A DNA stretch of 64,000 nucleotides, taken from Thermothielavioides terrestris NRRL 8126. Taxonomy: Eukaryota > Ascomycota > Sordariomycetes > Sordariales > Chaetomiaceae. Of the stretch, positions 47,615-57,982 are shown piece by piece (the first letter of the stretch is position 1; every line of letters begins with the position of its first letter). Made by a program: the position numbers and the translations under genes. Where the stretch lies: contig NC_016462.1 in assembly GCF_000226115.1 (NCBI RefSeq), positions 1,116,001 through 1,180,000 on the forward strand. Reading direction: 5' to 3'. The notes below the pieces were generated by a model. That model searched no databases and had not been told where the DNA came from. It saw nothing but the letters and a program-made list of their open reading frames with translations.

Positions 47615-48160
47615 TCAACGCAGAGGCGAGAGACCCTCAATAACACCTCCATGGCGCTCCAGCCTGGGCTTTCCGTCCTCCCCACCCCCTTTTGCTATCC
47701 CTCTTCGTTTTCCGGCTGCCAATCCCCCCATCTCCCAATAAGCCTCCTGCTTGTTCTCTCCGGGCGTATTCTCCTGCTGGGCTCTCCACTTATGCACGAT
47801 CTGTTTCATCTCCTAGATACACTTCACCTCCTCATCCATCTCCTTCTCAATCTTCAACTCGTGCCTGAGCACGACAGGCAGCCCATGGGGCATGTGGATG
47901 AGCTAATCAGCAGAGCATATCAGACCCACTCTCCCAAGCAAAAGGACCAAAGCACGGGAAAACTCACGCGCGATGCAAGGGGTCAGCCTTGCCGCGCTTC
48001 CGGAGGTCATCAGCCCACTCGAAGGTGATGTCGACAGCACTAGCTGTTGACGATACAGCGCCGACAGCGCCCGGTGCGACCCACGGGCTCGGCGACTTTG
48101 TGGCACAGCGCCCGACAAGCGGCCGGCCACGGCCGAGAGCATGCAGCGCACGCAAGCCCC
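47615..48160 (-). pseudogene. Possible gene remnant next to MITE copy 2
   Basis: The minus strand reads SAVDITFEWADDLRKRGKAD (about 48050-47990), then a possible intron starting GTGAGT near 47970. It continues LIHMPHGLPVVLRHELKIEK, and after one TAG codon, EMKQIVHKWRAQQENTPGENK (to about 47750). The composition looks like protein, but the exon phases do not join cleanly and one stop interrupts it. The MITE insertion at 48211 lies just upstream. I do not recognise the family. Confidence 0.35.
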
Positions 48161-48210
48161 GCCGTTGCCAAGTGGCCGAATAGTTGCCCTTCTAGGAAAG
48201 GTCGTCGTTA

Positions 48211-48578
48211 AAGAGGTCCCGCCAAGACTAATTTCGGATTTTGCCGCGTACAAGTAATTACCAATCGCCAAGGGGTGAGCAGGCCGCGACGACTTCGAGT
48301 AACATCAACAACAACAATCGCAAAGACTCGTCGTAACAACTCTACGAAAACTCAACCAAATCGAAAAAAGAGAAAACGAGGATAACCCGCACCCTAGCTA
48401 TAACCTGTATCCTAACCTTTACCTAAACCCTAACCAGCGGGGGGCTAGCGCCGTCCCCCGTACCCCCTTCGAACTAACCCTTAGCGATAGAGCAAACACC
48501 TTGGCGATGGTGGCTACGTAATAACGTTGTAAAAACATAGCCGACAATTGGCCGAAATTAGTCTTGGCGGGACCTCTT
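48211..48578. mobile_element. MITE copy 2 (368 bp, TA target duplication)
   Basis: Same terminal repeats as copy 1 (AAGAGGTCCCGCC.. and complement), flanked by TA at 48209-48210 and 48579-48580. The telomere-like tract lies at about 48389-48438 and the G/C hairpin follows it. Differences from copy 1 are scattered substitutions and small indels, not only C/T, so this is ordinary divergence rather than RIP. Confidence 0.85.
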
Positions 48579-48580
48579 TA

Positions 48581-49920
48581 ACGTCTACCCTAGGAAAGGT
48601 GGGAATGTGGGCACTCCGGCCAGTCGGCGCCGGGCCGCGCTGGGCCAGCTCAACCGGATCTCCGGCCGAGAAGGGAATCTGGGGATACGGTCACTGCCAA
48701 GATCCAACCGATTCCTCGATGCAGGCACTGATTGAGTTTGAGGATAGCGCTAGGGCAACCGGCAGTCTTCGCCGCCGGATAGCGAGGGGTTCAACTTGCA
48801 GCCCAAAACAGCAGCCAATCGTAGCAACATGGTGAGGCCGCGAGAGGGCCACCGGAGGCAGCACGAAACTCAGCTCGGGCTCGGTGCATACAACGCAAAG
48901 CTGCCGAGTCAGGACCAGGGGCCGTTTCTCAACTCGTTTGACTGCCTGGCCGGGCAGCCATGAAACTCACTAGAGCGGTACGTGTCGAGCAAGGTGCTAG
49001 GTATGCTGCTAGGCATGCTATTCTTCGTGCGGCTGGCGGAGGACCTGCCGCCGCCAGAGGAGATCGTGGCAAACTTGGTTGATGCCGACTTCTGCAGAGC
49101 GGAACTGAATCGAGAGGCCTCGGGCGTCCCGAGAACGTTTATTTCCCTGCTCTGGACGCTTACCTGCAGGTCGCCCGTCGATGGGGCCTGGAAGTATGTC
49201 GATGCCGTTGTCCTCCGAGAGATTGTACACGAACCGCGAAGGAAGTGAAGATTTGTTTCCACTTGCGCCGAGGGCAAGTCTGCCTGATTCGGGAGACGTA
49301 AGGATAAGCACAAACAAATTCGGGCTTGGATACGCTGTTCAATTCAAACGTTACTGCGTGATTAACTACCTAGGCGGCCATCCGAGAAGCATCAAGGGGA
49401 GAATATCGCCAGTAGCCCAAAAACAAGAGAGAAAAGTCGAGGGCAGATACCTAAGATGGGTCAACGGACGAGAAAGCTCATGAGCAATACAAGCCTACCG
49501 AATTAGATACTAGCAGCGAGGGTTAAGGTGGAATTGCTTGCGCGGTGGATAATTCTGGAAGGAGGACAAGGGCCAGGACGCGCGCTGCTGCCTGAAGGAG
49601 ACCACCTGGCTCAACCTGGAACGCGTCTTGTTTGCATCGGGCGTGCCCCCATTTCTCGCACTGGGTATGATATTTCTTCTGAGTTTTTGGAGCGACACAA
49701 CTGCAATAGCATTGCAACAATCGTTTCCAGGTTGGCACCGACTACTTCACGATACCTCAGACAGCACAAAACTGCGCCCGCACGAGTTGTTGCTCTGGAA
49801 GCGAGAAACCCCGACTCCTTTTTCAACTTTTCAAAATCACGATTGCGCACTGCCGCTGATTGCTTCTCCTTCGCTGGACCACCGCCTGTCACCTCCCAGT
49901 CCTTCTGCTTATCGTTGACA
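48581..49920. other. Spacer with possible coding remnant
   Basis: The plus frame 48982-49248 reads LGMLLGMLFFVRLAEDLPPPEEIVANLV.. and looks protein-like, but lacks a recognised domain or clear start. It could be a remnant or an exon. The rest of the stretch shows nothing defined. Confidence 0.3.
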
Positions 49921-51048
49921 ATGCCGATAGAGCCAGGATCAATCCTCGATATCATCAAAGATCATGCTCGAGCTCGCCTGTTCACGGACCCCATCGTTTG
50001 GCGTCAGGACCAACCTCGGTTATTGGGATGCCGTTTCGTCCCGGAGAACATCGCCCACACAGGAGAGCATAAAGATGGTGGCCCTGCTGGCGTGGCGGAG
50101 GGGAGCATTCCGACACAAACTTCCACCGAGATTCCCAAAGTTCTGGCAAGGCGCATCCTGATCGCGAATAACCTGCGAGTGCTTGACGACAAGGCACTGA
50201 GTATCCAAAACCTCCTTCGCACTTACGGTATTTACGCGTTGAAGTAGGTCATCAATGCCCAACCCCGTTTCCGGCCCCTATGCTGACGCACCAAGCTCCC
50301 GAGCAAAGATACCCTTCGTAACGAACAGTTTCCGCAAGGCGTATATTCGAACCGATGAGATGTATGGTGTCGGCTCCGATGGCCCGACTCTGTTTCTCGC
50401 CTACCTCGAGCTGGATACCGTGAACACCCTCCGCCGCAGGCACATCTTTCACCGCAAGCGAATCGATCGAGAAAATCCAGAGGTCGTTCGCCTTCACGAG
50501 AAGAAGTTGTCCGCCGTCAGACCTCCAAACCCGGTCGAGGACCCATACATCGTTGCAACAATGATCGGTTTGGCACAGAAAATGCGATTTGAGGCCCAGC
50601 AGAAGGTTGCCAAGGGTGCACAAGACGCATCCGCTCAAACCCCAAGTTCCGAGAAGGTAGAGGCGGGCCATGATTCAGCAAGTTCCTTCAAGGTAATGCC
50701 GACTGCCCCCCGCACTACTCGGCTGAGGTTCAATATAACACACTAGATTCCCAGGTTCGCCTCCTCGTCCTCCCCGAAACCAGCTCATACGCGCCATACC
50801 TCTACGTTTACAAGGCCACCGTCACCGCCAGCTTCCTCGACAAGTTTGCGGATATCTCTCGGTTTTCGCCCAGCCCGCCTTTGGAAATCAAGTACCATGC
50901 ACTCTCCATCCTTGATTCAAAAAAATTTGTCCGACTCTTCCCGGTCGTGCTGGAGCTGAGCGACCCAGCCACTCCCGGGGCAGTCCCTTCGGCCCGGACA
51001 GCCCAGGAAGACCAAAAGGATGGTACAGAGAAGCCAAAGCAGGAGTGA
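49921..51048 (+). CDS. Conserved-looking protein of unknown function, three exons
   Basis: Exons 49921-50243, 50296-50692 and 50755-51048 join in phase to 337 residues. Intron 1 (52 bp) has GTAGGT, a CTGAC branch site and AAG acceptor. Intron 2 (62 bp) has GTAATG and CAG. The start MPIEPGSILDII has a good context (GTTGACAATGCC). The protein is soluble, with SFRKAYIRTDEMYGVGSDGP and TLFLAYLELDTVNTLRRRHI in the middle, a low-complexity Ala/Gln/Ser linker (about residues 210-238) and a folded-looking C-terminal part (VRLLVLPETSSYAPYLYVYK, VTASFLDKFADIS). A charged tail ends in KPKQE. I know no domain for it; a longer upstream frame extends to 49528 but is probably untranslated. Confidence 0.6.
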
Positions 51049-52406
51049 AAGGAGTGGAGGATGGATCTTCCAGAGCTGTGCTAATGGTGCTCCATGGCAT
51101 TTGAAATATTACAACTGGCTCTCCAACACCACTTAAGATGCCCTGCAGTAATGACATGCTTGATCATCTGGTTGCACTGACCCATCCTGCGCAACAACAT
51201 CCGTGCACAACATATGCTCCCTGCCAGCTAGAGAAGATTTTCATGCCAGATTCAATCTTACCTGGTACGCTTAATGATCGCGGCAGATGCATGTACACAC
51301 ACTACATAATGCTTAGCAGTGCCACGGCAACCCATCGAAGCCATGTGCCGTAGCACAATGACAGTTAAATTACTTCACTCAACGGGAAGAGAGAATAAAA
51401 CCAACTAATCCAAATAACATGTGCTAATGAATCACCTTAATCAGATGCTACGTGAGACCCGGGCCCAGAAGCATTTGAAGCCCCCAGCACGATATAAAAA
51501 ACCTCTGACCAGCCTACGTCTCCAAGTTCCCATTTTCTTGCTTTTCTTGCACTCGTCCTCAACACAGCAAAATCAAATTTGGCTCTGCAACGCCGCCGCC
51601 CCAAACCAAACTCACTGAACGGCACTACCGTCGGAACGAACCATCAAGAGACACAAAATGTGCGAATCGCAGAGACTCGAATACATTTGCGGGTGCCAAC
51701 ACGCGATTTCACCCGTCCGGCTTCGCATTTGCATTCCTCGACAACTCGGCTACCCCAGCTGCGAATACATACAGTGGCACGGGGCTAGAATCTTGCCCTT
51801 TCTCTGCCCGTCCCACAGGGACAAGGAGCGCCGTCGACAAGGATGTCATGAACTCGAAGGCGGGGGAAAGGAGAAAGGAGGGCGTTGACACATAATGCAG
51901 GGCAGCGTGCTGCTCGGGTACGGGTTGGGATGCCCTGGTACTTGCCTTGTCTTGTAGGGCAGTGGCGGCGGCGGCAGTTGGTCGGCGCAGGCCTAGAGAG
52001 AGTTAGGGGCAGTTTTCCACCAGACCGGTACTCATTTACATAATTGGATACACTTGGAAAGCATAAGCGATCTCGCGCTTGGAAGTGAGATGAGATGGTT
52101 CACCAGCCGACCAAATTGGCCAGGCGGTAACGTGTGAAAGGTCAGGAAGGGCCATCAGAAACTGCATCCAACAAGCCACCAAAACGCCGTGTCAAACCAA
52201 GCAAGCTCATTACACATCAACATGAACCCCAATCTTAGTCTCTCCAAACCATCTCGCTCCGTCCTCCCCGCTCTCCCGTCTTACCCAAACAGCCACCCCA
52301 GAATCAACCCCAATCTCAGTCTCTCCAAAACCATCTCGCTCCATCCCCCCTCCCCCATCCATAACAACCACCCGGGACCAGCCCAGCCCTCCCCCCTCCC
52401 CATCCT
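51049..52406. other. Spacer without recognised gene
   Basis: About 1.36 kb, A/C-rich in places. Short ORFs only and no RNA gene recognised. It would include the 3' regions of the convergent genes on either side. Confidence 0.5.
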
Positions 52407-52961
52407 TCACGAGCACCCACACCCGCCCCGATCCCCAAAGCAGCACCCGCCCCTGCGCCCAAAGAAGCACCCGCCCTCGGAGCCAAAGCAGCAGCCGCCC
52501 GAGTCGCTGAAGCAGCAGCCCCCCTCGTCGCTGAAGCAGCACCCGCCGTCGCGCGAGAAACAGCACCCGCCCGTGTCGCTGCAGCAGCACCCGCCGCGCG
52601 TGCTGAAGCAGCACCCCGGCGCGTCCTCGAGGCTGGCGCGCGTGCGCTCGTCCAGGCCCCAGGTCCTGGTGGGTTTCGTCGCGCTCGTCGGGGTCATGGG
52701 GTGCGGCGGCTGGTATTGTGGGTGGTGGTGGAGCGGGCGGGTTTCCGGGTGGCTGTTGTTGCTGCTGCTGCTGTCGGTTGAGGAGATGCTGCTTCGGGTG
52801 GAGGAGATCTGGTTGGCGATGGCTGTGGTGGTGGACGGGGTGGGCTGGCTGTGCTGGCTGTTGGTGGATGTGGCTGCTTCGTACGAGGGGGGCGGATGGT
52901 CGGGGACTGTGAACGTCGTCGAGGGGTAGGGGGATTTGGAGGATGGGTCACCAGAGGCCAT
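52407..52961 (-). CDS. PPxY-containing protein with Cys-rich octapeptide repeats
   Basis: A 184-residue protein. The first third is Ser/Thr/Pro-rich and contains DHPPPSYEAA (residues about 21-30), a PPxY motif of the kind bound by WW domains. The middle is Ser/Asn and His/Pro-rich. The last 70 residues are nine tandem units of about eight residues with consensus GGCCFSxx (about 112-184, ending GGCGCS), giving some 17 Cys. There is no signal peptide. Cys pairs next to Phe could be lipidated or bind metal; both are inference. The ATG at 52961 has an AAAATGG context. The opposite strand also has a long ORF here (52189-52929), produced by the repeat composition. Confidence 0.6.
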   Translation of the reverse strand: MASGDPSSKSPYPSTTFTVPDHPPPSYEAATSTNSQHSQPTPSTTTAIANQISSTRSSISSTDSSSSNNSHPETRPLHHHPQYQPPHPMTPTSATKPTRTWGLDERTRASLEDAPGCCFSTRGGCCCSDTGGCCFSRDGGCCFSDEGGCCFSDSGGCCFGSEGGCFFGRRGGCCFGDRGGCGCS

Positions 52962-54528
52962 TTTGTGGTTGTGTTTGTCTTATCGAGGGCGATATGGCAG
53001 ACCGAACTGTCTTCTTGTGGGGGCTGGTTGGGTTGTTTGGGTTGCGGCTCAAACAGAAAATTCCGCGGATAAGAGGATGGGCCGGCCCTCGCTGCAGCAG
53101 CGATACGCGCTCCGATCACTGGTTTGGTAACTGTTTCGGAGTTTCCCTTCTTCGGCTATCGGGTGCCTCTGGATGATGGGGAGCACCTTCAAGCTTATTT
53201 TGTGAACACATCGGGACCAGCGTCGTTTGATTTCTTGAACATGAGAGGGAGGGGCAGGCCACTGATAACTCCACTTTCTCAAGCCAAGCCAAGCTGCCAA
53301 GACTGCTCTCTGGACGCGTCATCCTTCAGCGCCAATCCGAGAATGCAGCCAATGATGTTGACCACTCGCCCTACTCAGCCTTAGGAGTCATATGCGTGAT
53401 CAGTACTGATGACAGGCTGCTCACCTTGGAAGAAAAGTAGCAAACGGCACTTGCACTTCGCCCACCACACAGGTGAATTGCACGATACGACGTATGCTAA
53501 ATGAGGGCCTTACCGATACATTGTGTTACCACACACACAATGTGAGGGACCAGATTCGTTTGCTCCCTACAAGCCAAAGACACCTAATTTGCCATCGGAA
53601 CAGGAGATACTCGAGTAGCAGGAAGGCAGCGTGGGCAAGAGAGCTCAGCGGACTCGGCCAAAAGACATGCCAAGCAAGAAGCCGAAATTGGGGAAGACAA
53701 CGGCCGTCTATTCAAGCTTTTATCCGCCTCACCACGAAACAAGCAGACGAACTACATATAGGTTCTCGGATACTACCAGCTGTATAGTTGAGGAAAGACT
53801 TCTAAGATGGAACTAAGGCAAAGGTAATCGATCACCTTACTTACATAGTCTTACATTGGTATTATGGACCAGCTGACCAGGTGATGTCTCGCTTGGCATT
53901 GTAGGCACACGGTATTTGGCCACACCGCAATCGCTAGCTTGGTAATCTAAACTTGCACCTGGCGATGAGGTGAGTCTTTGAAAACTAAGGTACGTTTTTG
54001 GATCGCGAAGTGCAATGTTGCAAGCACTTCCAGGGCAGTTCACGCAAAAACAGGACTCGTTTCTTAGCGCATTTCCCCACTGTAGCTGCTGAATGACTGG
54101 GCGACCAATAAGCGCCGAGGACCGTCCCTCGAGCTCCATCTGCCAAAGTCGATTGTTACTTGGCTCTGATTGGTCCCAGCCATCGCCACGGAAACCGCCG
54201 GAATATGTCAGCAGGTGATCGCACCTTCCAGAAACCAACCACAAAATCGGGGCTTCGCAGTCCGCAATCTGGCCACCGCGGCTGGGGTCACGCTTTATAA
54301 GCTGGCGGCGAACTAACGCGCTTCGAACCACATTTGGCCTCCTTTCAAACCAAACAACATCCGGTCGCAACACACCATTCAATCGGCAAGTGCTGCGGGT
54401 GCTGGATCACGTCGCAGCGCCTTTCCAATCGAATAATCACCTAACTAATCAATCGACCGACCGACCGCATTTCGAGAGATCTGCTTGCAGTCACTTTTTG
54501 CAGGGGGCGTTTCGCGACAGCAGGCGCA
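52962..54528. other. Spacer between the Cys-rich gene and the RING gene
   Basis: About 1.57 kb between divergent genes. A 181-codon minus-strand ORF (53837-54382) has no recognisable features. The last 150 bp, with tandem CGAC units near 54454-54470, probably form the RING gene promoter/leader. Confidence 0.5.
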
Positions 54529-55728
54529 ATGGCCGACCAAGCCAGTCACGACCATGAGGCGATGTACTGCCATGCTTGCCATCATCAGTGGCAGAGAGCA
54601 GGCGAGAGCATCGAATGCCCCCAGTGCATGAGCTCGTCGACAGAAATCGTACGGCCGAGTTCCAGCCCTTCTCTTATCGCAATTAGGCAGCAACCACTAA
54701 CAAGCACGCAGATCACCCCTGAGAATGATCCGCGCCACTTTCACAACCGACAACAGGAAGGCGTGGCCAGTCCAGATGCCGCGCCGCGTGCTCCCGAGCC
54801 AAGCGCCGGCCAAGAGTCACCCGCGGCTCCTCATCAGCCTCCGGCCGGTGAGGCCGGGAACTCAGCCAGCGAAGCCAACGGCTCGGGGAACAATGCACCG
54901 CACACCGGCGGCCATCTCCCCCGGTTTACCTTCCGTTTCACCACCACTGAGGCCGTACCCGCTGTCACGTTTATCACCTTCGTGACGAACAACCCACCTC
55001 CCCAGCCTGCTACCGAAAACCCGCCTCCGCGGGCAGAGAACGTGCAGCCGGTGACTTTCTGGGGCATGCACTTCTTCCCTCATGTCACCGTCTTCCCATC
55101 CGCCCCTCCTCCGACAGTAAACAACAGCCCTCCTGCCGAAGCAGACCCTGCCACTCAATCTAGCCAGCCCGCCGACGCTCCGCAGAACGATGCTCAACAG
55201 CAGCAACCTCCGCAAGCAAGCCAAGCGCGCCCGCAACCAGTGATGCGCACGGACATGCTTGGCCAGCTGCTCGCCTCGCTCTTCAACCCGGCGAACGCCG
55301 TTTTCGGCGACGCCGTCTACACGCAGGAGGCGTTCGACCGCGTGCTCACGCAGCTCCGCGACCAGCTGCAGCCCGGCGGGGCGCCGCCGGCGTCGGCGGA
55401 CGCCCTGGCCCGGCTGCAAACGCGCGAACTCGACGACGCGATGCTCGCGGGGCGCGGCGACGACGACGGCAAGGCCAAGTGCATCGTCTGCGTCGACGAC
55501 ATGGTCAAGGGCGACAAGGCGGCCGTGCTGCCGTGTGGGCACTTCTTCCACGGAGACTGCGTCATGCCGTGGCTGAAGCTGCACAACACCTGCCCGGTGT
55601 GCAGGCGGTCAGTGGAAGTAGAGGGGGAGGGAAAACCCGGCAAGGCGGCCGGCGTCAATCTTCCGGGGCAACCGGAGACTGGTGGGACTGGTGCGGCGCG
55701 GAGTGAGAACGAGATGGATTGTGCCTGA
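54529..55728 (+). CDS. RING-H2 E3 ubiquitin ligase (RNF115/126-like)
   Basis: Exons 54529-54648 and 54712-55728 give 378 residues. The N-terminal zinc ribbon YCHACHHQWQRAGESIECPQC (two CxxC pairs) is followed by ITPENDPRHFHN, then a long Pro/Gln/Ala-rich linker. A C-terminal RING-H2 follows with ligands C-x2-C, C-x-H, H-x2-C, C-x2-C: CIVCVDDMVKGDKAAVLPCG, HFFHGDCVMPWL and NTCPVCRRS. The N-terminal ribbon plus C-terminal RING-H2 is the architecture of RNF126/RNF115 (BCA2) and fungal relatives, which ubiquitinate substrates recognised through the ribbon. Without splicing the ORF stays open (399 residues), but the 21 extra residues interrupt a conserved stretch. Probably cytosolic. Confidence 0.88.
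   Translation: MADQASHDHEAMYCHACHHQWQRAGESIECPQCMSSSTEIVRPSSSPSLIAIRQQPLTSTQITPENDPRHFHNRQQEGVASPDAAPRAPEPSAGQESPAAPHQPPAGEAGNSASEANGSGNNAPHTGGHLPRFTFRFTTTEAVPAVTFITFVTNNPPPQPATENPPPRAENVQPVTFWGMHFFPHVTVFPSAPPPTVNNSPPAEADPATQSSQPADAPQNDAQQQQPPQASQARPQPVMRTDMLGQLLASLFNPANAVFGDAVYTQEAFDRVLTQLRDQLQPGGAPPASADALARLQTRELDDAMLAGRGDDDGKAKCIVCVDDMVKGDKAAVLPCGHFFHGDCVMPWLKLHNTCPVCRRSVEVEGEGKPGKAAGVNLPGQPETGGTGAARSENEMDCA
54649..54711 (+). other. In-frame intron (63 bp) of the RING gene
   Basis: GTACGG donor, CACTAAC branch site at about 54695-54701 and GCAG acceptor. Its length is a multiple of three with no stop, so ORF calling alone retains it. Removal joins SSTEI to ITPENDPRHF. Confidence 0.78.
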
Positions 55729-56693
55729 GAGGGGCTGTTTCAGACAAACCACGGCGTTTGGGATGCATTTTTTGGGCGTTTGGGACGATACCAGGAGATG
55801 AAGCGGCGCAAGGTCTCGACTTTCAGCATCACGGGTTTTTTCATATGACGGCGGGCTTATCAGTCATGCGTCCACGGGAGTTATGACGGGACAATCAGCA
55901 TTTGAAATTGCATGAACTTGGGGTGGATAGGACCTGGTTGATACGGCCTAGTTGGGATGGGTGGCGATCTGCGACTACGAGGGCTACCAGGACAACAACA
56001 GCATGGCGTCAGGGGTTCACTGCGCATTGGAAGTCTTGTAAAGGCAGTAAGTACCTGGGAACGGTATCTGACCTTCGGGCGAAGGATGGGTTGCCCTTCC
56101 AGGGCATTTTTTCACGCACGCACCTGCTGCCGGCGTTGCCGAAGCAAGCATGTCACCGTACATGAAGACCACCTTCGATAGAAGGCCACATAGGGATAGA
56201 GCATTGTTAATGTTCAGGAACAAGAGGACATACTTAAGAGTATTGATACGTTGCAACACCTCGTTGGGATCGTCCTTCTGATCCCGCAGGTTCCCAGCAA
56301 TTGCCTCTGAGAGACGGTCAAGACCTGGACCGCGAGGGAAGTCTTCGGATGGGAACCAGCATGCTCGCGAGCAAGAACCTAGCTGCTCTGCCAGTGGCAA
56401 ACGAATGCCCAAAAAGCAAAGATATATCCCGAAGCAATAGGAGTAAAGGGGCGGGCTTGGACGCACACACGGAATTCTTAAGATCGCTGAACAGCCTGGA
56501 AGAGGACTTGTGAAAGTGCGAAACAGAGATTACACCACTACCTAAGGTAGACCATGGCGTGATTCACTGGCACGAAAGGATGCTGACTCGACGGGTCTTG
56601 TGGCAGAACCACTGCTAGGCTTTATAATGATTGCGGGATAAAAGGCACTCAAAGGTTTCTGCTTCTGGTGGAGGAGTTCCAGGCTCTGCCTTG
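55729..56693. other. Right end of the gene island
   Basis: RING gene 3' region and about 0.9 kb without a firm gene. A minus-strand frame at 56017-56466 contains SEAIAGNLRDQKDDPNEVLQ and NINNALSLCGLLSKVVF and may be a small gene or fragment, but matches no family I know. The copia LTR starts at 56694. Confidence 0.35.
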
Positions 56694-56903
56694 TGTTGGA
56701 ACCGCTACGCCGGCTCAGGAAGATGAAGCTATCACGATGCAAGCAATGCGTACAACTGGAATCAATCGTGGTGTTAAGGATGTTGTATTGTAGGAGAGTT
56801 CTCCTGATCAGGAGCCTAGTCTTAGGCGGCAGTTGGGCATTAAGCTGGTAGATCCTAATCTCAGTGGGCTAGCCCACTACCTTAGGCTAGGCTAGTTCTA
56901 ATA
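56694..56903 (-). repeat. Copia-R 3' LTR (210 bp) at the right edge of the gene island
   Basis: Starts TGTTGGAACCGC and ends TTCTAATA (from TTCTGACA). It is full-length homologous to 35402-35611. Copia pol lies to its right on the minus strand, so this is the 3' LTR. The left part is nearly unmutated. Confidence 0.85.
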
Positions 56904-57599
56904 TACCCCCCTAGGTCGAGCCTCCGGCTTTGGCCTACTAAATCTAGTAATCTACGAAGCTATTCCTAACACTATATCCTTCCTAATCTAGCAATTCTAT
57001 AATATTAAGGTCCTTCTACTATCGCCTTGATCTACTAAGCTTTATATATCTATCTTTCTTAATCCTATATATTATATTGTAAACTAAACCTTTTATTTAG
57101 CTAGAGCTTTCCTTTAGCTTTATATTTCTTTCTTCTATATTGCCTAGTAGGCGTAGATCTCAATAAGGGCTTAGATATCTATTAGATTAAATATTTCTAT
57201 AAACTTTCTATAGGGCTCTAGTTCTAGTGCCTTTGTTAGGCTATTGGCTAATATCTAGTTTAAGGATATATAATCTATACTAACTCTCTTATTCTAAGCT
57301 TCTTAGTATAGCTAGTAGTTATAAATATCGATATATTTTAGCTTCGTCTATAGTATAGGCATCTTAGTATTAATTAGCTAGATCGTCTATTTATTATTAT
57401 ATTAGATCAATAGGATTTTATTATCTAGATAGATCTTTAGTACCTTTAATAGGCGTTAAAGGAATATACCTTCTTTCGTTACTTATATAAATGTTAATAA
57501 CTCTACCTCTATAGTCGATATAGTTACTATATCTTATTTATTAGCTTACTAGGCGATTAGCCCTCTAAATAGGATAATAGTATAACTTTATAAGCTTTT
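56904..57599 (-). pseudogene. Copia-R pol 3' end (RNase H) and 3' UTR
   Basis: A minus-strand frame from about 57590 to 57140 reads as a Ty1/copia RNase H C-terminus: DIVTISTIEVELLTFI (from the TTEAE motif), VTKEGIFLLRLLKVL, INTKMPILQTKLKYIDI, then VSIDYISLN-ILANSLTKALE. The rest to 56904 is 3' UTR. The upstream part of pol is cut off by element C at 57600. Confidence 0.78.
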
Positions 57600-57848
57600 T
57601 GTTACACACCGATAGTGCTTAGTAACCATCTAACGGTAAACGTATAAGGGTGAGAAAGATCAATGCCTCTTAGCCTCGTTAGCTAATAAGGCGGCACTCC
57701 TGAACACTAGTATATATTACAAAAGTATATTGATGTAGTCTATCCTCCTACAAAGGGGTTCTAGGTGAGGTTCCCCTTTTTAAGGGAACGCTCGTTACCC
57801 CTAACCGTAGTACAGTTATAGGTGCCCTTACTACAGTTGTATATAACA
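57600..57848 (-). repeat. Element C 3' LTR (249 bp)
   Basis: Starts TGTTACACAC and ends TGTATATAACA. Aligns end to end with both B LTRs. Confidence 0.9.
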
Positions 57849-57982
57849 AGTGCCTAGGGACAAGAAGAAAAAGATAGCGTCCTCGCCATTATTATAGAAC
57901 TCAATATAGGACGAAGGAGCGTATAGAAAGGGAAGAAAACTAATCTACATTATACCTTATATAGGTTTTATATCCGTCATCT

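Noticed and set aside
52189..52929. 246-codon plus-strand ORF opposite the Cys-rich gene
   Set aside because: Its repeats mirror the 24-bp units on the other strand and the rest is low-complexity Gly/Val/Leu; the minus frame has a good start context and a PPxY motif.
53837..54382. 181-codon minus-strand ORF upstream of the RING gene
   Set aside because: No domain, no repeat of pattern and it overlaps the likely promoter; insufficient to call a gene.
54862..55584. 240-codon minus-strand ORF across the RING gene
   Set aside because: Antisense shadow of the Pro/Gln-rich linker and RING codons.
35402..56903. The two 210-bp copia LTRs as ends of one giant element containing the gene island
   Set aside because: Copia coding sequence lies outside the island on both sides (gag to the left of the left LTR, RNase H to the right of the right LTR), and the flanks show no matching target duplication.
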